The notes under the pieces: generated by a model
Databases searched by the model: none
What the model saw: the letters and a program-made list of their open reading frames with translations, nothing else
Told to the model about the DNA's origin: nothing
Program-made: the position numbers and the translations under genes
Source: Bowmanella pacifica
GTDB taxonomy: Bacteria > Pseudomonadota > Gammaproteobacteria > Enterobacterales > Alteromonadaceae
Assembly: GCF_014645355.1 (NCBI RefSeq)
Contig: NZ_BMLS01000001.1
Coordinates: forward strand, 1,178,001 to 1,242,000
Reading direction: 5' to 3'
Length of the DNA stretch: 64,000 nt
Shown: positions 18,872-28,484 of the stretch, piece after piece
Layout of the letters: each line of letters begins with the position of its first letter
Numbering within the stretch: the stretch's first letter is position 1

Positions 18872-20995
18872 TTAGGAATTTTGTTTTGATTGGCTATGAC
18901 GAGAGACTTTTTGCACTTCCGGCATGGTGCGAATTTTACGCATGATATTTGCCAGATGGATGCGGTTGCTTGTCGTAAGCTCCAAATCAATATAGTAAAT
19001 GTTACTTTCTTTTTCTTCTGTCTGCAGGCTGATGACATCGGCATCGGCTGCAGCAATGGCATTGGTTAGTTTTGCCAGGGTCCCCTGACGGTTGACCAGT
19101 TCAACCCGAACCGATGCCTTAAATTCACCCTGGGCATCTGCTTCCCAGTTCATTGGCAACACCCTGTGGGGTTCTTCCTTCGCCAGTTTGCGAATGTTAC
19201 GGCACCCGCTCTGGTGAATCACCATGCCCCTGCCTGGGCTGAGGATGGCGATAATATCGTCCCCTGGGATGGGATGGCAACAACGGCCGTAACTCACCAA
19301 CAAACCTTCGGTGCCTTTAATTGCGACTTTACTGCGGCTGCGGTCTGTGGCCTCCGGGTCGTTATCACCCAGTAAACGGCGCGCCACAATAGCCGACAAC
19401 TCGTTACCCAGACCAATATCTGCCAGTAGTGAATAGAAATTATCGTGCTTAGTTTCTTTCACTACTCTGTCGATATCCGCCTCGGGAATATCATCTAGTT
19501 TCACGCTACCCAGGGCATGGCGCAGTAGCCGGCCGCCCATGTTAATGGCCTCTTCGGAGCGCTGCTTCTTAAGATACTGACGAATATAAGAACGGGCCTT
19601 GGCACTCACCACAAAGTTCAGCCAACTGGCATTAGGCTTGGCGCGCGGCGAGGTAATAATCTCCACCGACTGGCCATTTTCCAGCGGTCGGTTTAACGAG
19701 TAATTGCGTCTGTCTACCCGCACACCTACACAGGAGTTACCAATATCGGAATGCACCGCGTAGGCAAAATCCACCGCTGTGGCACCCATGGGCAATTCGA
19801 TAATGCGACCGTCTGGGGTAAACACATAGATCTCTTCAGGGAACAGATCGGTTTTAACATTCTCGATAAATTCTACCGAGGAACTGGCACTGTGTTGCAG
19901 TTCCAGCAACGACTGCATCCATTTTCTGGCCCTGACTTGGGCAGTGGTGCCACGGGTATCCCCCGGCTCTTTATACAACCAGTGGGCGGCTACGCCTTTG
20001 TCGGCCATATGATCCATTTCCAGGGTACGGATCTGGATTTCCACCGGAATACCATGCGGGCCCACCAGCGAGGTATGCAACGACTGGTAGCCATTGGTAC
20101 GGGGAATGGCAATATAATCTTTAAAGCGCCCTTCTATGGGCTTATACAACCCGTGCATTGAGCCTAAAGCCCGATAGCAGCTGTCGATGCTTTCCACGAT
20201 CAGGCGGAAGGCATAAATGTCCATTACCTCATTGAACAACAACTCTTTGTTCTTCATCTTGCGGTATATGGAATAAAGGTGCTTTTCACGACCTTTGACT
20301 TCAGCGTACAGGCCACTTTCCTGCAGACGGGATTCAATCTCGCCCTGGGTGTTTTCGATAATTTCTTTGCGGTTGCCGCGCGCTTGTTTAACCGCCGACT
20401 TCAAGGCACGGTAACGCATCGGATACATGGCCTGAAAACCAAGATCTTCCAACTCGTTTTTAATATCGTGAATACCCAGTCGGTGGGCGATTGGCGCGTA
20501 AATTTCCAGGGTTTCCAGGGCAATACGGCGGCGTTTATCCGGACGCAATGAACCCAGGGTGCGCATATTGTGAGTGCGATCGGCCAGCTTAATCAGTATG
20601 ACCCGAATGTCCTGAGTCATGGCCATAAGCATTTTGCGGAAATTCTCGGCCTGGGCTTCTTTTTTGCTGCGAAACTGGATCTTATCCAGCTTACTTACCC
20701 CTTCCACCAGATCGGCCACCGCCTCACCAAAGTGCTCAATAAGATCCGGTTTGGAAATGGGGGTATCTTCGATGGTGTCGTGCAATAACGCCGACATCAG
20801 GGTTTCGTGATCCAAGCGCATATCGGCCAGGATACCGGCAACCGCCACAGGGTGGGTGATATAAGGGTCGCCACTTGAGCGCATTTGCCCATCGTGCGCG
20901 TCCCGCGCGACCACGTAGGCGCGCTGTATATCTGACACCTGCTCAACAGGCAGATACTCGGAGACTTTTAGCTTCAGTCCTTCAAACAGATACAC
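18872..20995 (-). CDS. spoT: Bifunctional (p)ppGpp synthetase/hydrolase SpoT
   Basis: A 707-residue RelA/SpoT protein. The N-terminal HD hydrolase domain contains [12 protein letters not shown] and the catalytic HDTIEDT. The synthetase domain contains [21 protein letters not shown] ([16 protein letters not shown]), a zinc-finger-like CCHPIPGDD segment and a C-terminal ACT domain follow. An intact HD motif distinguishes it from RelA. It sets the cellular alarmone level in response to starvation. The start is GTG at 20995. A strong hairpin occupies the 124-nt gap to rpoZ upstream. The order gmk-rpoZ-spoT is the classical one. Confidence 0.97.
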   Translation of the reverse strand: MYLFEGLKLKVSEYLPVEQVSDIQRAYVVARDAHDGQMRSSGDPYITHPVAVAGILADMRLDHETLMSALLHDTIEDTPISKPDLIEHFGEAVADLVEGVSKLDKIQFRSKKEAQAENFRKMLMAMTQDIRVILIKLADRTHNMRTLGSLRPDKRRRIALETLEIYAPIAHRLGIHDIKNELEDLGFQAMYPMRYRALKSAVKQARGNRKEIIENTQGEIESRLQESGLYAEVKGREKHLYSIYRKMKNKELLFNEVMDIYAFRLIVESIDSCYRALGSMHGLYKPIEGRFKDYIAIPRTNGYQSLHTSLVGPHGIPVEIQIRTLEMDHMADKGVAAHWLYKEPGDTRGTTAQVRARKWMQSLLELQHSASSSVEFIENVKTDLFPEEIYVFTPDGRIIELPMGATAVDFAYAVHSDIGNSCVGVRVDRRNYSLNRPLENGQSVEIITSPRAKPNASWLNFVVSAKARSYIRQYLKKQRSEEAINMGGRLLRHALGSVKLDDIPEADIDRVVKETKHDNFYSLLADIGLGNELSAIVARRLLGDNDPEATDRSRSKVAIKGTEGLLVSYGRCCHPIPGDDIIAILSPGRGMVIHQSGCRNIRKLAKEEPHRVLPMNWEADAQGEFKASVRVELVNRQGTLAKLTNAIAAADADVISLQTEEKESNIYYIDLELTTSNRIHLANIMRKIRTMPEVQKVSRHSQSKQNS

Positions 20996-21060
20996 GTTGT
21001 TTCAAATCAGCTGCAGGGTTTGTGAATAGAATACGGAGATTTTGGCGTGAAGCCAATGAC

Positions 21061-21102
21061 GGAACGTCAATCGGGGCAATAGACCCTGACGATTAACGTT
21101 CC
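21061..21102 (-). other. Imperfect hairpin between rpoZ and spoT
   Basis: Thirteen-base arms (21061-21073 and 21090-21102) pair perfectly except at one position. That position is a G-U wobble in minus-strand RNA but a C-A mismatch in plus-strand RNA. An inner GGG/CCC pairing extends the stem, and a second small hairpin (21041-21055, TTGGC/GCCAA) follows on the minus strand. There is no U-tract, so it is more likely a leader, processing or stability element than a terminator. Confidence 0.5.
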
Positions 21103-21119
21103 CTCAGAAAGGATTAACC

Positions 21120-21395
21120 TTATTGCTGGCCAGACAGGATATTAGCAACAGAGGCGAATTCTGCACGCTCCTGCTCTTCCTGAACGCGCATTTCGTCGGC
21201 GTCCATGCTGTCAGCAGTGACCAGGCCTTTTTCGATTTCGCGCAGAGCGACAACGGTAGGCTTGTCATTTTCCCATTCAACTTTGGCGTCTCTGCCTTCA
21301 GTGGCCAGTTGGCGCGCACGACGGGCGGCGACCAGCACCAGGTCAAAACGATTGCCAATCTGTTCTACTGCATCTTCTACGGTTACACGGGCCAT
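21120..21395 (-). CDS. rpoZ: RNA polymerase omega subunit
   Basis: A 91-residue omega subunit. The conserved start [20 protein letters not shown] and the ARRARQL helix that clamps the beta-prime C terminus are clear, as is the acidic tail typical of gammaproteobacteria. It stabilises RNA polymerase and contributes to one of the ppGpp binding sites, which fits its position directly upstream of spoT. It lies 97 nt downstream of gmk in the same direction. Confidence 0.97.
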   Translation of the reverse strand: MARVTVEDAVEQIGNRFDLVLVAARRARQLATEGRDAKVEWENDKPTVVALREIEKGLVTADSMDADEMRVQEEQERAEFASVANILSGQQ

Positions 21396-21492
21396 TAAAC
21401 ACTCCGTCAGGCATGATTCGAAAAAGGTCGCGTAGTTTACCGATATTCGCGACCAATGAAAAGGTTAAAGCTTAAACAATAGGGCTTATTGT

Positions 21493-22119
21493 TCAGTCTT
21501 CTTTCAATAACTCAGCAAACAAGTCCGCATGACGAATGGCTTGCTTGGGTTGTTGTAAACGCTGACTGATGACCAAGGCTTCAATTTCACCCAGTGCGCG
21601 ATCAAAATCATCGTTCACCACCACATAGTCAAACTCATTGTAGTGAGAGATTTCAGCCCTGGCTTTATTCATACGATCAGCAATGACGGCCTCGCTATCC
21701 TGACCACGGGATTGCAGGCGGCGCAACAATTCGGCACGCGACGGCGGCGCAATAAACACCGTAATGGTTTGCGGCATCAGAGCCTTAACTTGGCGGGCGC
21801 CCTGCCAGTCGATATCCAGAAACACATCAATGCCGCGCTCCAGAGTGTCAGCAATGGCTTGCTTGGATGTGCCGTAGTAATTACCAAACACCTCGGCCCA
21901 TTCAAAAAACGCGTCCTGCTTAATCAGTTGTTCAAATTCACTCTTAGCCACAAAATGATAATGCACAGCATCTTGTTCTCCCGGTCTGGGTTGGCGGGTG
22001 GTATGAGAAACAGACACTTGCATTGAGCGGTCCTGATGACGTTCAAGCAGCGCCTTGATTAAGCTGGATTTGCCGGCACCGGAGGGGGCGGCAAGAATAA
22101 ACAGGTTTCCAGAAGCCAT
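21493..22119 (-). CDS. gmk: Guanylate kinase
   Basis: A 208-residue guanylate kinase converting GMP to GDP. The P-loop is [12 protein letters not shown], the GMP-binding segment [19 protein letters not shown], and the lid region contains [16 protein letters not shown]. The ATG at 22119 (MASGNLF) is chosen by homology; the frame is open further upstream to 22185 but that part is unlikely to be translated. It is the first gene of the gmk-rpoZ-spoT block and is divergent from an esterase gene, with about 110 nt between the two starts. Confidence 0.97.
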   Translation of the reverse strand: MASGNLFILAAPSGAGKSSLIKALLERHQDRSMQVSVSHTTRQPRPGEQDAVHYHFVAKSEFEQLIKQDAFFEWAEVFGNYYGTSKQAIADTLERGIDVFLDIDWQGARQVKALMPQTITVFIAPPSRAELLRRLQSRGQDSEAVIADRMNKARAEISHYNEFDYVVVNDDFDRALGEIEALVISQRLQQPKQAIRHADLFAELLKED

Positions 22120-22229
22120 GGGCAGATAAAAACTCGTGAGGCTACAAAAAAGCAATGTTAGCATAAGTTTTTGCACCCATATCAAACCAATAACCGCAAT
22201 AAGCGGACCCCACCGTCAAGGAGTACAAA

Positions 22230-22901
22230 ATGAGTTCGACCCTGCCATACGTAGAAGTTAATCCCAAAGGCAAGGCTGATGCTGTGGTTATCTGGCTGCA
22301 TGGACTAGGGGACTCAGGCAACGGCTTCGCACCTATCGTGCCAGAACTCAAGCTGCCAGACAGTTTGAATGTTCGTTTTTTGTTTCCTCATGCCCCCGTG
22401 CGGGCCGTAACAATAAACAACGGTATGCAAATGCGCGCCTGGTATGACATTAAGTCACTGGATTTCGAAAACCGCGCGGATGTTGACGGTGTTACCGAAT
22501 CGATGGCCCTGGTCAGGGCATTGGTTGAAGAACAAATCGAAAACGGCATTCCCTCCGAACGCATTCTGTTGGCCGGCTTTTCTCAGGGTGGGGTTATTGC
22601 TTACCACCTTGGCCTGCGCTTTGAACATAAACTGGCCGGCATCCTGGCGTTGTCCACCTACATGTGCCAACCAGAAAAACTGGCTGAACAGCGCCATGAA
22701 GCTAACCAGAACACCCCAATATTGGTCGCGCACGGACTGTATGACGAAGTGGTGCCCTGCGCCTTAGGCAAGGCAGCATTTAATGCTGTAGAGAGTCTGG
22801 GGTACCCGGTCACATGGCGCGATTACCCCATGCAACACAATGTCTGCCTGGAAGAGATCCAAGAGATCGGCCAATGGTTGCAAAAACGCCTGGCAGCATA
22901 A
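22230..22901 (+). CDS. Carboxylesterase/acyl-protein-thioesterase-like alpha/beta hydrolase
   Basis: A 223-residue alpha/beta hydrolase of the phospholipase/carboxylesterase (EstB, APT1-like) family. The oxyanion region is IWLHGLGDSGNGF. The nucleophile lies in GFSQGG (serine about residue 117), the acid in HGLYDEVVP and the histidine in YPMQHNVC, completing the triad. The length is the usual one for this cytosolic family. The true substrates are unknown. It is divergent from gmk and followed 62 nt later by a DUF2914 gene in the same direction. Confidence 0.92.
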   Translation: MSSTLPYVEVNPKGKADAVVIWLHGLGDSGNGFAPIVPELKLPDSLNVRFLFPHAPVRAVTINNGMQMRAWYDIKSLDFENRADVDGVTESMALVRALVEEQIENGIPSERILLAGFSQGGVIAYHLGLRFEHKLAGILALSTYMCQPEKLAEQRHEANQNTPILVAHGLYDEVVPCALGKAAFNAVESLGYPVTWRDYPMQHNVCLEEIQEIGQWLQKRLAA

Positions 22902-22963
22902 CTGGTTAGCGCCGCCGCCCTGTCCTACACTGAGTGCCACACCTTTAGTGATAGGACTCAGTC

Positions 22964-23359
22964 ATGCGTTATGCCCTTCTATTAATCCTGGCACTAAGCA
23001 TCAGTTTTAGTGCCAGGGCACTTATTGAACAAAGCCAGTTCACAAGCAACGTCACCGCCAGACAGCCGGTAGACGACCTCGGTAGTGAAGTATTCGGCAA
23101 AACAAACGAAGTAACACAGATTTATTTTTATACCCTGGTCACAGATATGGCCGGTCAGCAACTTACCCACAAATGGTTGCATGAGGGTGAGCTGATGGCC
23201 GAAGTGACCCTGAATATTGGCAGCGATTATTGGCGAACCTGGTCAAGTAAGCGCTTGCTACCATCCTGGAATGGAAACTGGCAAGTGCAGGTTTGGCAGG
23301 GCGAAACCTTACTGACCAGCAAGGACTTTGTGTTTACTTTGGCGCAGCCGGATTACTAG
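22964..23359 (+). CDS. Exported DUF2914-domain protein
   Basis: A 131-residue protein with a signal peptide (about residues 1-19, ISFSARA). The DUF2914 domain that follows shows the pattern IYFYTLVTDMAGQQLTHKW, WRTWSSKRLLPSWNGNW and VWQGETLLTSKDFVF. DUF2914 is a small beta-rich domain of unknown function, often exported and found near envelope or transport genes. The 7-base inverted repeat ACTGAGT/ACTCAGT (22929-22935 and 22956-22962) brackets its ribosome-binding region. No function can be assigned. Confidence 0.8.
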   Translation: MRYALLLILALSISFSARALIEQSQFTSNVTARQPVDDLGSEVFGKTNEVTQIYFYTLVTDMAGQQLTHKWLHEGELMAEVTLNIGSDYWRTWSSKRLLPSWNGNWQVQVWQGETLLTSKDFVFTLAQPDY

Positions 23360-23474
23360 TTCTGCAGCAAACTGGACAGCATTGATCCGCATCAGTGCCA
23401 AAGCTGCGACGCCAATGCTATCATCAGGCCATTGAGTAGATGGCGCCAAGGCGTCCGTGTAGTAAAGGCAGATC

Positions 23475-24407
23475 ATGACATCCAGAGTTATTCGCATCGC
23501 AACCCGTAAAAGTGCCTTGGCCATGTGGCAGGCAGAGTTTGTTCAGGCTGCACTCCAGCAAGCGCATCCCGGTCTGCAGGTTGAACTGCTGCCGATGACC
23601 ACCCAGGGCGATGTCATTTTAGATACGCCACTGGCAAAGATTGGCGGCAAAGGCTTGTTTATCAAAGAACTGGAAGTGGCCATGCAGGAAGGCAGAGCCG
23701 ATATTGCCGTGCATTCCATGAAAGATGTACCGGTGGAATTCCCTGACGGTTTCGGACTACACGCCATCTGTGAACGCGAAAATCCCTTCGATGCGTTTGT
23801 ATCTAATCACATCAGCCACCTGGATGCCTTGCCACACGGCGCCATTGTAGGTACATCAAGCCTGCGTCGGCAGTGTCAGTTAAAGGCGCGCCGCCCCGAT
23901 ATTCAGGTTCGCGATCTGCGGGGCAATGTTAATACCCGCCTGGCCAAACTGGATGCCGGTGACTATGACGCCATTATTCTGGCCTGTGCCGGTTTAATCC
24001 GCCTGGGCATGGAAGACCGTATACGTCATCGTATTGATGCCGCTCAGTCACTACCCGCCGTGGGACAAGGTGCCGTTGGCATTGAATGTCGCAATGATGA
24101 CAGCGAGCTGATAGCCCTGCTGGCGCCCCTGAACCATGCTGATACCGCCACCCGGGTGCAGGCCGAGCGCGCTATGAATGCTACGTTGCAGGGGGGATGC
24201 CAGGTGCCCATTGGCAGTTTTGCCGAACTAGATGGCGACCAACTCTGGTTGCGTGGTTTAGTCGGGGCAGTGGATGGCTCAAAGATTATTCAGGGAGAAG
24301 TGCGCGGCATGCGCCAGGATGCCGAAAAGCTGGGCAATACCCTGGCTGAAAGCTTACTGACGCGTGGGGCACGTGAAATATTACAGGCGCTATATCAACA
24401 CTCATGA
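23475..24407 (+). CDS. hemC: Hydroxymethylbilane synthase (porphobilinogen deaminase)
   Basis: A 310-residue HemC that polymerises four porphobilinogens into hydroxymethylbilane in tetrapyrrole synthesis. Signs are [16 protein letters not shown] at the N terminus, KGLFIKELE, the substrate-binding [21 protein letters not shown], and the dipyrromethane-cofactor cysteine in [13 protein letters not shown]. Length and motifs are complete. It is the first gene of hemC-hemDX-hemY, with an ATGA overlap with the next gene. Confidence 0.97.
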   Translation: MTSRVIRIATRKSALAMWQAEFVQAALQQAHPGLQVELLPMTTQGDVILDTPLAKIGGKGLFIKELEVAMQEGRADIAVHSMKDVPVEFPDGFGLHAICERENPFDAFVSNHISHLDALPHGAIVGTSSLRRQCQLKARRPDIQVRDLRGNVNTRLAKLDAGDYDAIILACAGLIRLGMEDRIRHRIDAAQSLPAVGQGAVGIECRNDDSELIALLAPLNHADTATRVQAERAMNATLQGGCQVPIGSFAELDGDQLWLRGLVGAVDGSKIIQGEVRGMRQDAEKLGNTLAESLLTRGAREILQALYQHS

Positions 24408-26263
24408 AGAAATTTTTACTGCTGCGACCGGAAGGAAAATGTCAGGTCAGCACTAAGGTACTAAACCAGGCCGGGTTGCCCACAGTCGGCTATCCGCTGA
24501 TGGCTATCACTCCTGATGAGCAAGGGCTCTCAACCTTTGCTGACACCTTGATGGCTCTCCCGGCCCAAAGCAAAGTGATATTTACCAGTACCTCGGCGGC
24601 GGAACTGGCCGTGCAAAGCATGCAAAAACAAGCTTGGCCAAGCCAGCTAAGCTATTTTGCGGTTGGCCAGGCAACCGCCAGCCGGCTACAGGATATCGGT
24701 GTACAAGCGCAATACCCGGAGCAGGAAGATTCTGAGGGACTGCTGGATTTAGCCGAACTTAAGCTGGTGAACAGCCAGAGCGTATTATTGGTTAAGGGCA
24801 AAGGCGGCCGCGAGTTGATTAGCCAAACGCTTACCGAACGTGGTGCCGACGTCCACCCATTGATTATTTATCAGCGCCAGATCGTGGCTAAGCCGACACC
24901 AACCGACACTTGGCAAACCGGCGAAATACAATGCATTATGGCTACCAGTGGTGAACTGCTGGAGGCAGCGTTTGCTACCCTGGACAATGACTGGCTGCGC
25001 CATACTCCCTGGATTCTTATCAACGCCAGGCTACTAGACAAAGCCAAAGGGCTGGGTATCCAGCAAGTCATTCTTAGTCACAATGCCTCGGATGCGGCGC
25101 TGATTAAAGCCGCCAGACAGTTTATGGAGCAAAATGCCATGGCCGACGCCCCGGTAGAACAAACAGAAACCACAAGCGAGCCCGTCACTAAGGCCCATCA
25201 AGCAGACAAGGTTGCCGCGAAAACACGGGGCAATGGCGTGTTGTGGCTGCTCACCTTGGTTAACTTCCTGTTGGTGGTCGGCATTGCTGGCGGCGGTTAT
25301 TGGTGGTGGCAGCAACAACAAGCACTCACTCAGCAACAGCAATCACAGTGGCAGGACATCCAGCAAAGAGTAAACAGCCAGGAACAAACGCTGGTTAACA
25401 AACTGGATAGTGCCTTGCAAGCATCAGCACAGCAGCGTCAGCAAAGCCTGCAAGCCAGTCAGGAAAAATTGCAATTAGTTGAACAGCAAGTGCAGAGCAA
25501 TCTCCAGGCCCTGCGTGATATGAATGGCAGACGCCCCAGCGACTGGTTACTGGCCGAGGCCGACTATCTGGTGCGTATGGCCGGTCGCAAACTGTGGCTG
25601 GAACAAGACGTGAATACTGCCTTACTGCTGTTGGCTGATGCAGACCAGCGTCTGGCCGATTTAGCTGACCCTAGCTTGTTGCCCATCAGACAATTGCTGG
25701 CCAATGATATGCAAAGTGTACGACAACTGGACACCCAGACCCCCACCAAAGTCAGCCTTGAACTAGGTGCCTTAATGGCAGGTCTCGACACCCTGCCGAT
25801 GGATATGGTGGTGTTACCTGAAAGCAGCGATGAAGACCCAACCAATCAGGCACTAAGTGAGAATGTCAGCGACTGGCAAGCCAATCTTAAACGCAGCTGG
25901 CGTGCGCTGGTAGATGATTTTATTACCGTGCGTAGACGCAACGGGGAAACCAAGCCGCTATTAAGCGACAAGCAGCAATGGTTGGTCAGGGAACAGCTAC
26001 GTCACTATTTAATGCTGGCCCAGCAAGCCGTGTTCAACAACGACAATGCCAACTATCGCCAGTCATTGGAACAAGCCCAGTCGTTGTTAACTTTTTATTA
26101 CGCCATGCAAGACAGTCGAGTCAGTGCTTTTGCGAATAACCTGCACAGCTTACTGCAAACCGATATAGCAGTGCAGCTACCAGGGCGCTTGCAGGCAGCA
26201 CAGCCGCTTGAGCAAATACTGGCTGAGCGGGTCGCCGGCGCATTTAAGGATAGCCAATCATGA
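24404..26263 (+). CDS. hemDX: Fused uroporphyrinogen-III synthase HemD and HemX membrane protein
   Basis: A 619-residue two-part protein. Residues about 1-245 are uroporphyrinogen-III synthase (start [11 protein letters not shown], then [13 protein letters not shown] and [14 protein letters not shown]), which closes hydroxymethylbilane to uroporphyrinogen III. A hydrophilic linker (about 246-275) leads to one membrane helix (about 280-300, [19 protein letters not shown]). A glutamine-rich coiled coil and the HemX domain (to the end) follow. In E. coli hemD and hemX are separate genes; here there is no stop or frameshift between them. HemX has no proven activity. ATGA overlaps couple it to hemC and hemY. 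Confidence 0.93.
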   Translation: MKKFLLLRPEGKCQVSTKVLNQAGLPTVGYPLMAITPDEQGLSTFADTLMALPAQSKVIFTSTSAAELAVQSMQKQAWPSQLSYFAVGQATASRLQDIGVQAQYPEQEDSEGLLDLAELKLVNSQSVLLVKGKGGRELISQTLTERGADVHPLIIYQRQIVAKPTPTDTWQTGEIQCIMATSGELLEAAFATLDNDWLRHTPWILINARLLDKAKGLGIQQVILSHNASDAALIKAARQFMEQNAMADAPVEQTETTSEPVTKAHQADKVAAKTRGNGVLWLLTLVNFLLVVGIAGGGYWWWQQQQALTQQQQSQWQDIQQRVNSQEQTLVNKLDSALQASAQQRQQSLQASQEKLQLVEQQVQSNLQALRDMNGRRPSDWLLAEADYLVRMAGRKLWLEQDVNTALLLLADADQRLADLADPSLLPIRQLLANDMQSVRQLDTQTPTKVSLELGALMAGLDTLPMDMVVLPESSDEDPTNQALSENVSDWQANLKRSWRALVDDFITVRRRNGETKPLLSDKQQWLVREQLRHYLMLAQQAVFNNDNANYRQSLEQAQSLLTFYYAMQDSRVSAFANNLHSLLQTDIAVQLPGRLQAAQPLEQILAERVAGAFKDSQS

Positions 26264-27426
26264 TTCGTATGGCGCTGCTGGTCAGCATTCTGCTTATCGG
26301 TCTGATTGCCGGCCCAATGTTGGTGGGGCAAAAAGGCTATGTGTTGATCGCACTGGATAACTGGACCATTGAAATGACAGTTATCTCGCTGGGATTAATG
26401 ATACTGGCCGCCATCGTCGGTTTTTTATTACTGGAGTGGCTGGTTAAACGCCTGCTGACGTTGTTAACCGGCTCGCGCCGCTGGCTGGGCGGCTGGGGGG
26501 AGAGAAAGCGCCAGAAAGCCTTCACCCGCGGTTTGGTGGCATTGGAAGAAGCCAATTATCAGGAAGCGGAAAAGCAACTTAGCAAGGTGGATAGCGCCGC
26601 CTTTAACGGTTTGGATCTGCTGGCGTCTGCCCAAGCGGCTGCTAAGCGCAAGCAATGGGACAAGGCCCGCACTTTATGGGAACAAGCGCGCCAATATCCG
26701 GCGGCAGAGCTGGCCGCCACCCTGCATCTAGTTAAGCTGGAAATACAGCAGCAGCAGCCGCACGTTGCTTTAGGCTTGCTGGAAGCCTTGTCTGAAAAAC
26801 ATCAACAGCACCCAAGAGTTGCCCTGTTGTGGGCCAAAGCTCTGGCCCATGCAGGCCGTTGGCATGAGCTGCAGGACAGGCTAAAAGGCTGGAAAAAGAC
26901 CCTGGGACTGGAAAAATACGACTTCTGGATGCGCCAGGCGGCGCAGGGCGTGTTCGCCGAAATTGCCAGTAAAGAAGGGGCTAACCAGCTGAAACAGAAC
27001 TGGCAGGGGCTGCCAAGGGCTAAACGACAGGATCCGGCACACCAGGCGGCTTATGCCGAACAGTTGATGGAGCAGGGCATGCATCAGGACGCCGAACAAG
27101 TGTTAGTGGAAGGGCAAAAGCATGGCCCCCATCCCCTTTTATTGCCACTGTTCAAAAAGCTGCGTAGCAGTAACCCACTCGCCGCTATGCGTAAACTGGA
27201 AGAGTGGCTGAAACGGGATGAGCAAAATGCCGACCTACTCTCTGCCCTCGGCCATCTTGCCAAACAAGGTAACGATTTACCCCTGGCTGAAAAGGCGCTC
27301 ACTAAGGCACTGAGCCTGCGCTCCAATCAGGATGACTTACTGGCCCTGGCTGAAATTAAAGAAGCTCAACAGGACAACAGTCAGGCATTGGCCTTGTACA
27401 AACAGAGTTTACAGGCCGGGAGCTAA
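26260..27426 (+). CDS. hemY: HemY-type inner-membrane TPR protein
   Basis: A 388-residue protein with two N-terminal membrane helices (about 1-22 and 40-62) followed by TPR-like helical repeats. The KRQKAFTRGLVALEE segment is the usual start of the HemY N-terminal domain. This is the gammaproteobacterial HemY of the hemCDXY operon, not protoporphyrinogen oxidase. It is thought to coordinate heme-synthesis enzymes at the membrane, though its role is not settled. It overlaps hemDX by 4 nt. A 7-bp GC hairpin covers its stop codon but has no U-tract. Confidence 0.92.
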   Translation: MIRMALLVSILLIGLIAGPMLVGQKGYVLIALDNWTIEMTVISLGLMILAAIVGFLLLEWLVKRLLTLLTGSRRWLGGWGERKRQKAFTRGLVALEEANYQEAEKQLSKVDSAAFNGLDLLASAQAAAKRKQWDKARTLWEQARQYPAAELAATLHLVKLEIQQQQPHVALGLLEALSEKHQQHPRVALLWAKALAHAGRWHELQDRLKGWKKTLGLEKYDFWMRQAAQGVFAEIASKEGANQLKQNWQGLPRAKRQDPAHQAAYAEQLMEQGMHQDAEQVLVEGQKHGPHPLLLPLFKKLRSSNPLAAMRKLEEWLKRDEQNADLLSALGHLAKQGNDLPLAEKALTKALSLRSNQDDLLALAEIKEAQQDNSQALALYKQSLQAGS

Positions 27427-27471
27427 CTTCCCGGCAAGTTCTGCAGCTTTATGCTGTCATTGGAGTGACAG

Positions 27472-27502
27472 TAAAGAAAGGCCTTAGTCCTGTACTAAGG
27501 CC
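27472..27502 (-). terminator. Terminator of the LysR gene at 27507
   Basis: A perfect eight-base-pair stem (27480-27487 with 27495-27502, GGCCTTAG/CTAAGGCC) and 7-nt loop are followed on the minus strand by TTTCTTT. It lies just beyond the stop codon of the LysR gene and opposite the end of hemY. Confidence 0.7.
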
Positions 27503-27506
27503 GAAC

Positions 27507-28391
27507 TTATTGTGTAGCAGAGCGCTCCAACAAGACTCGCCTTACCCACTGATGCAAAGCGCTGTGATGCAATCTGTGATGCCAATACAAATACACCTTC
27601 ATAGGTTCGATGTTGAAGGGCAAGGGCAGAATTTTGATAGGGTAACGGGTAGCCAGATACTGAGCAAAACTCTCCGGCAAGGTAAAAATCAGCGGCGAGC
27701 CTTTGAGCAAAGGCGGAATCTGGCTAAAGGTCGGTAGCCTCAGGGTTACATTTCTGGCCTGACGAATATTTGCCAGCGCCGAGTCCACCCTGCCAATCAG
27801 GTTCTCGGCCACATTAAACACCCCATGTTTATGTGACAGATAGGTCACAAGATCGAAGTTCTGTGAGTTTAACCTGCTGTTTTCCTCCACTACCGCAACA
27901 AAAGTATCGGTTCTCAGCACCTGTCGATGCAGGCCGCTGCGACTGTTATCCAGCGGCGTAATGGCAAAATCCAGTTCCGCCGAAATTAACCGGTCGCAAG
28001 AGTCTGGACTTTGCGGTCGGAATGACAACACCAGGTTAGGGGCCTGCATCTGCATATCGCGAATATTATCGGCCAGTAACAATACATCCATATCGGTACT
28101 GGCGATACGAATGGTTTGTGTAGCACTGGCAGCTGAGAATCCCTGCGAGCGGCCTAATTGTTTAATCGCGGGGAGTAATTCATTGAGCTGCAACTCTATC
28201 TCCATCGCCTTAGGTGTCAGCTGATAGTCATTGCCGGCACGCACCAGTAAGTCATCGTTAAACTGACTGCGCAGTTTGGCCAGAATCCGACTCATGGCAG
28301 ATTGGCTGAGATTACATTTCTGCGCCGCCCTGCTGACATGCTTTTCTCTTAGCAGTGCATTAAGAGCGGGTAGCAAGTTAAGGTCTATCAT
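27507..28391 (-). CDS. LysR-family regulator divergent from a Bcr/CflA transporter
   Basis: A 294-residue LysR-type regulator in the NodD/LinR-like group (start LNLLPALNALL, helix-turn-helix CNLSQSAMSRILAKLR). A full effector-binding domain follows. The ATG at 28391 is preferred: it has AGG about 7 nt upstream, and the alternative ATG at 28415 lies inside an inverted repeat that looks like an operator. The divergent arrangement with the multidrug transporter and the shared 93-nt gap suggest that it controls that gene and itself. The effector is unknown. Confidence 0.9.
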   Translation of the reverse strand: MIDLNLLPALNALLREKHVSRAAQKCNLSQSAMSRILAKLRSQFNDDLLVRAGNDYQLTPKAMEIELQLNELLPAIKQLGRSQGFSAASATQTIRIASTDMDVLLLADNIRDMQMQAPNLVLSFRPQSPDSCDRLISAELDFAITPLDNSRSGLHRQVLRTDTFVAVVEENSRLNSQNFDLVTYLSHKHGVFNVAENLIGRVDSALANIRQARNVTLRLPTFSQIPPLLKGSPLIFTLPESFAQYLATRYPIKILPLPFNIEPMKVYLYWHHRLHHSALHQWVRRVLLERSATQ

Positions 28392-28410
28392 GCCCAACCT
28401 ATCAATTATT

Positions 28411-28466
28411 TGCATATCACCTATACAGATTATGCATTGGAAGCATGAAGATGTCTGCTCTAAAAT
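28411..28466 (+). promoter_or_regulatory. Candidate operator and promoter of the Bcr/CflA gene
   Basis: The inverted repeat TGCATA-N14-TATGCA (28411-28416, 28431-28436) lies between the divergent LysR and transporter starts, where a LysR site is expected. Immediately after it, TTGGAA (28437-28442) and TAAAAT (28461-28466) are 18 nt apart and could be the -35 and -10 of the transporter. GGAGG follows at 28475-28479. The assignment rests on position and symmetry only. Confidence 0.4.
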
Positions 28467-28484
28467 ACAGGCTCGGAGGAATTC

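Noticed and set aside
25130-25240. Possible sequencing error joining hemD and hemX
   Set aside because: The linker has normal codon composition with no homopolymer run at a junction, and HemD-HemX fusions occur in other gammaproteobacteria.
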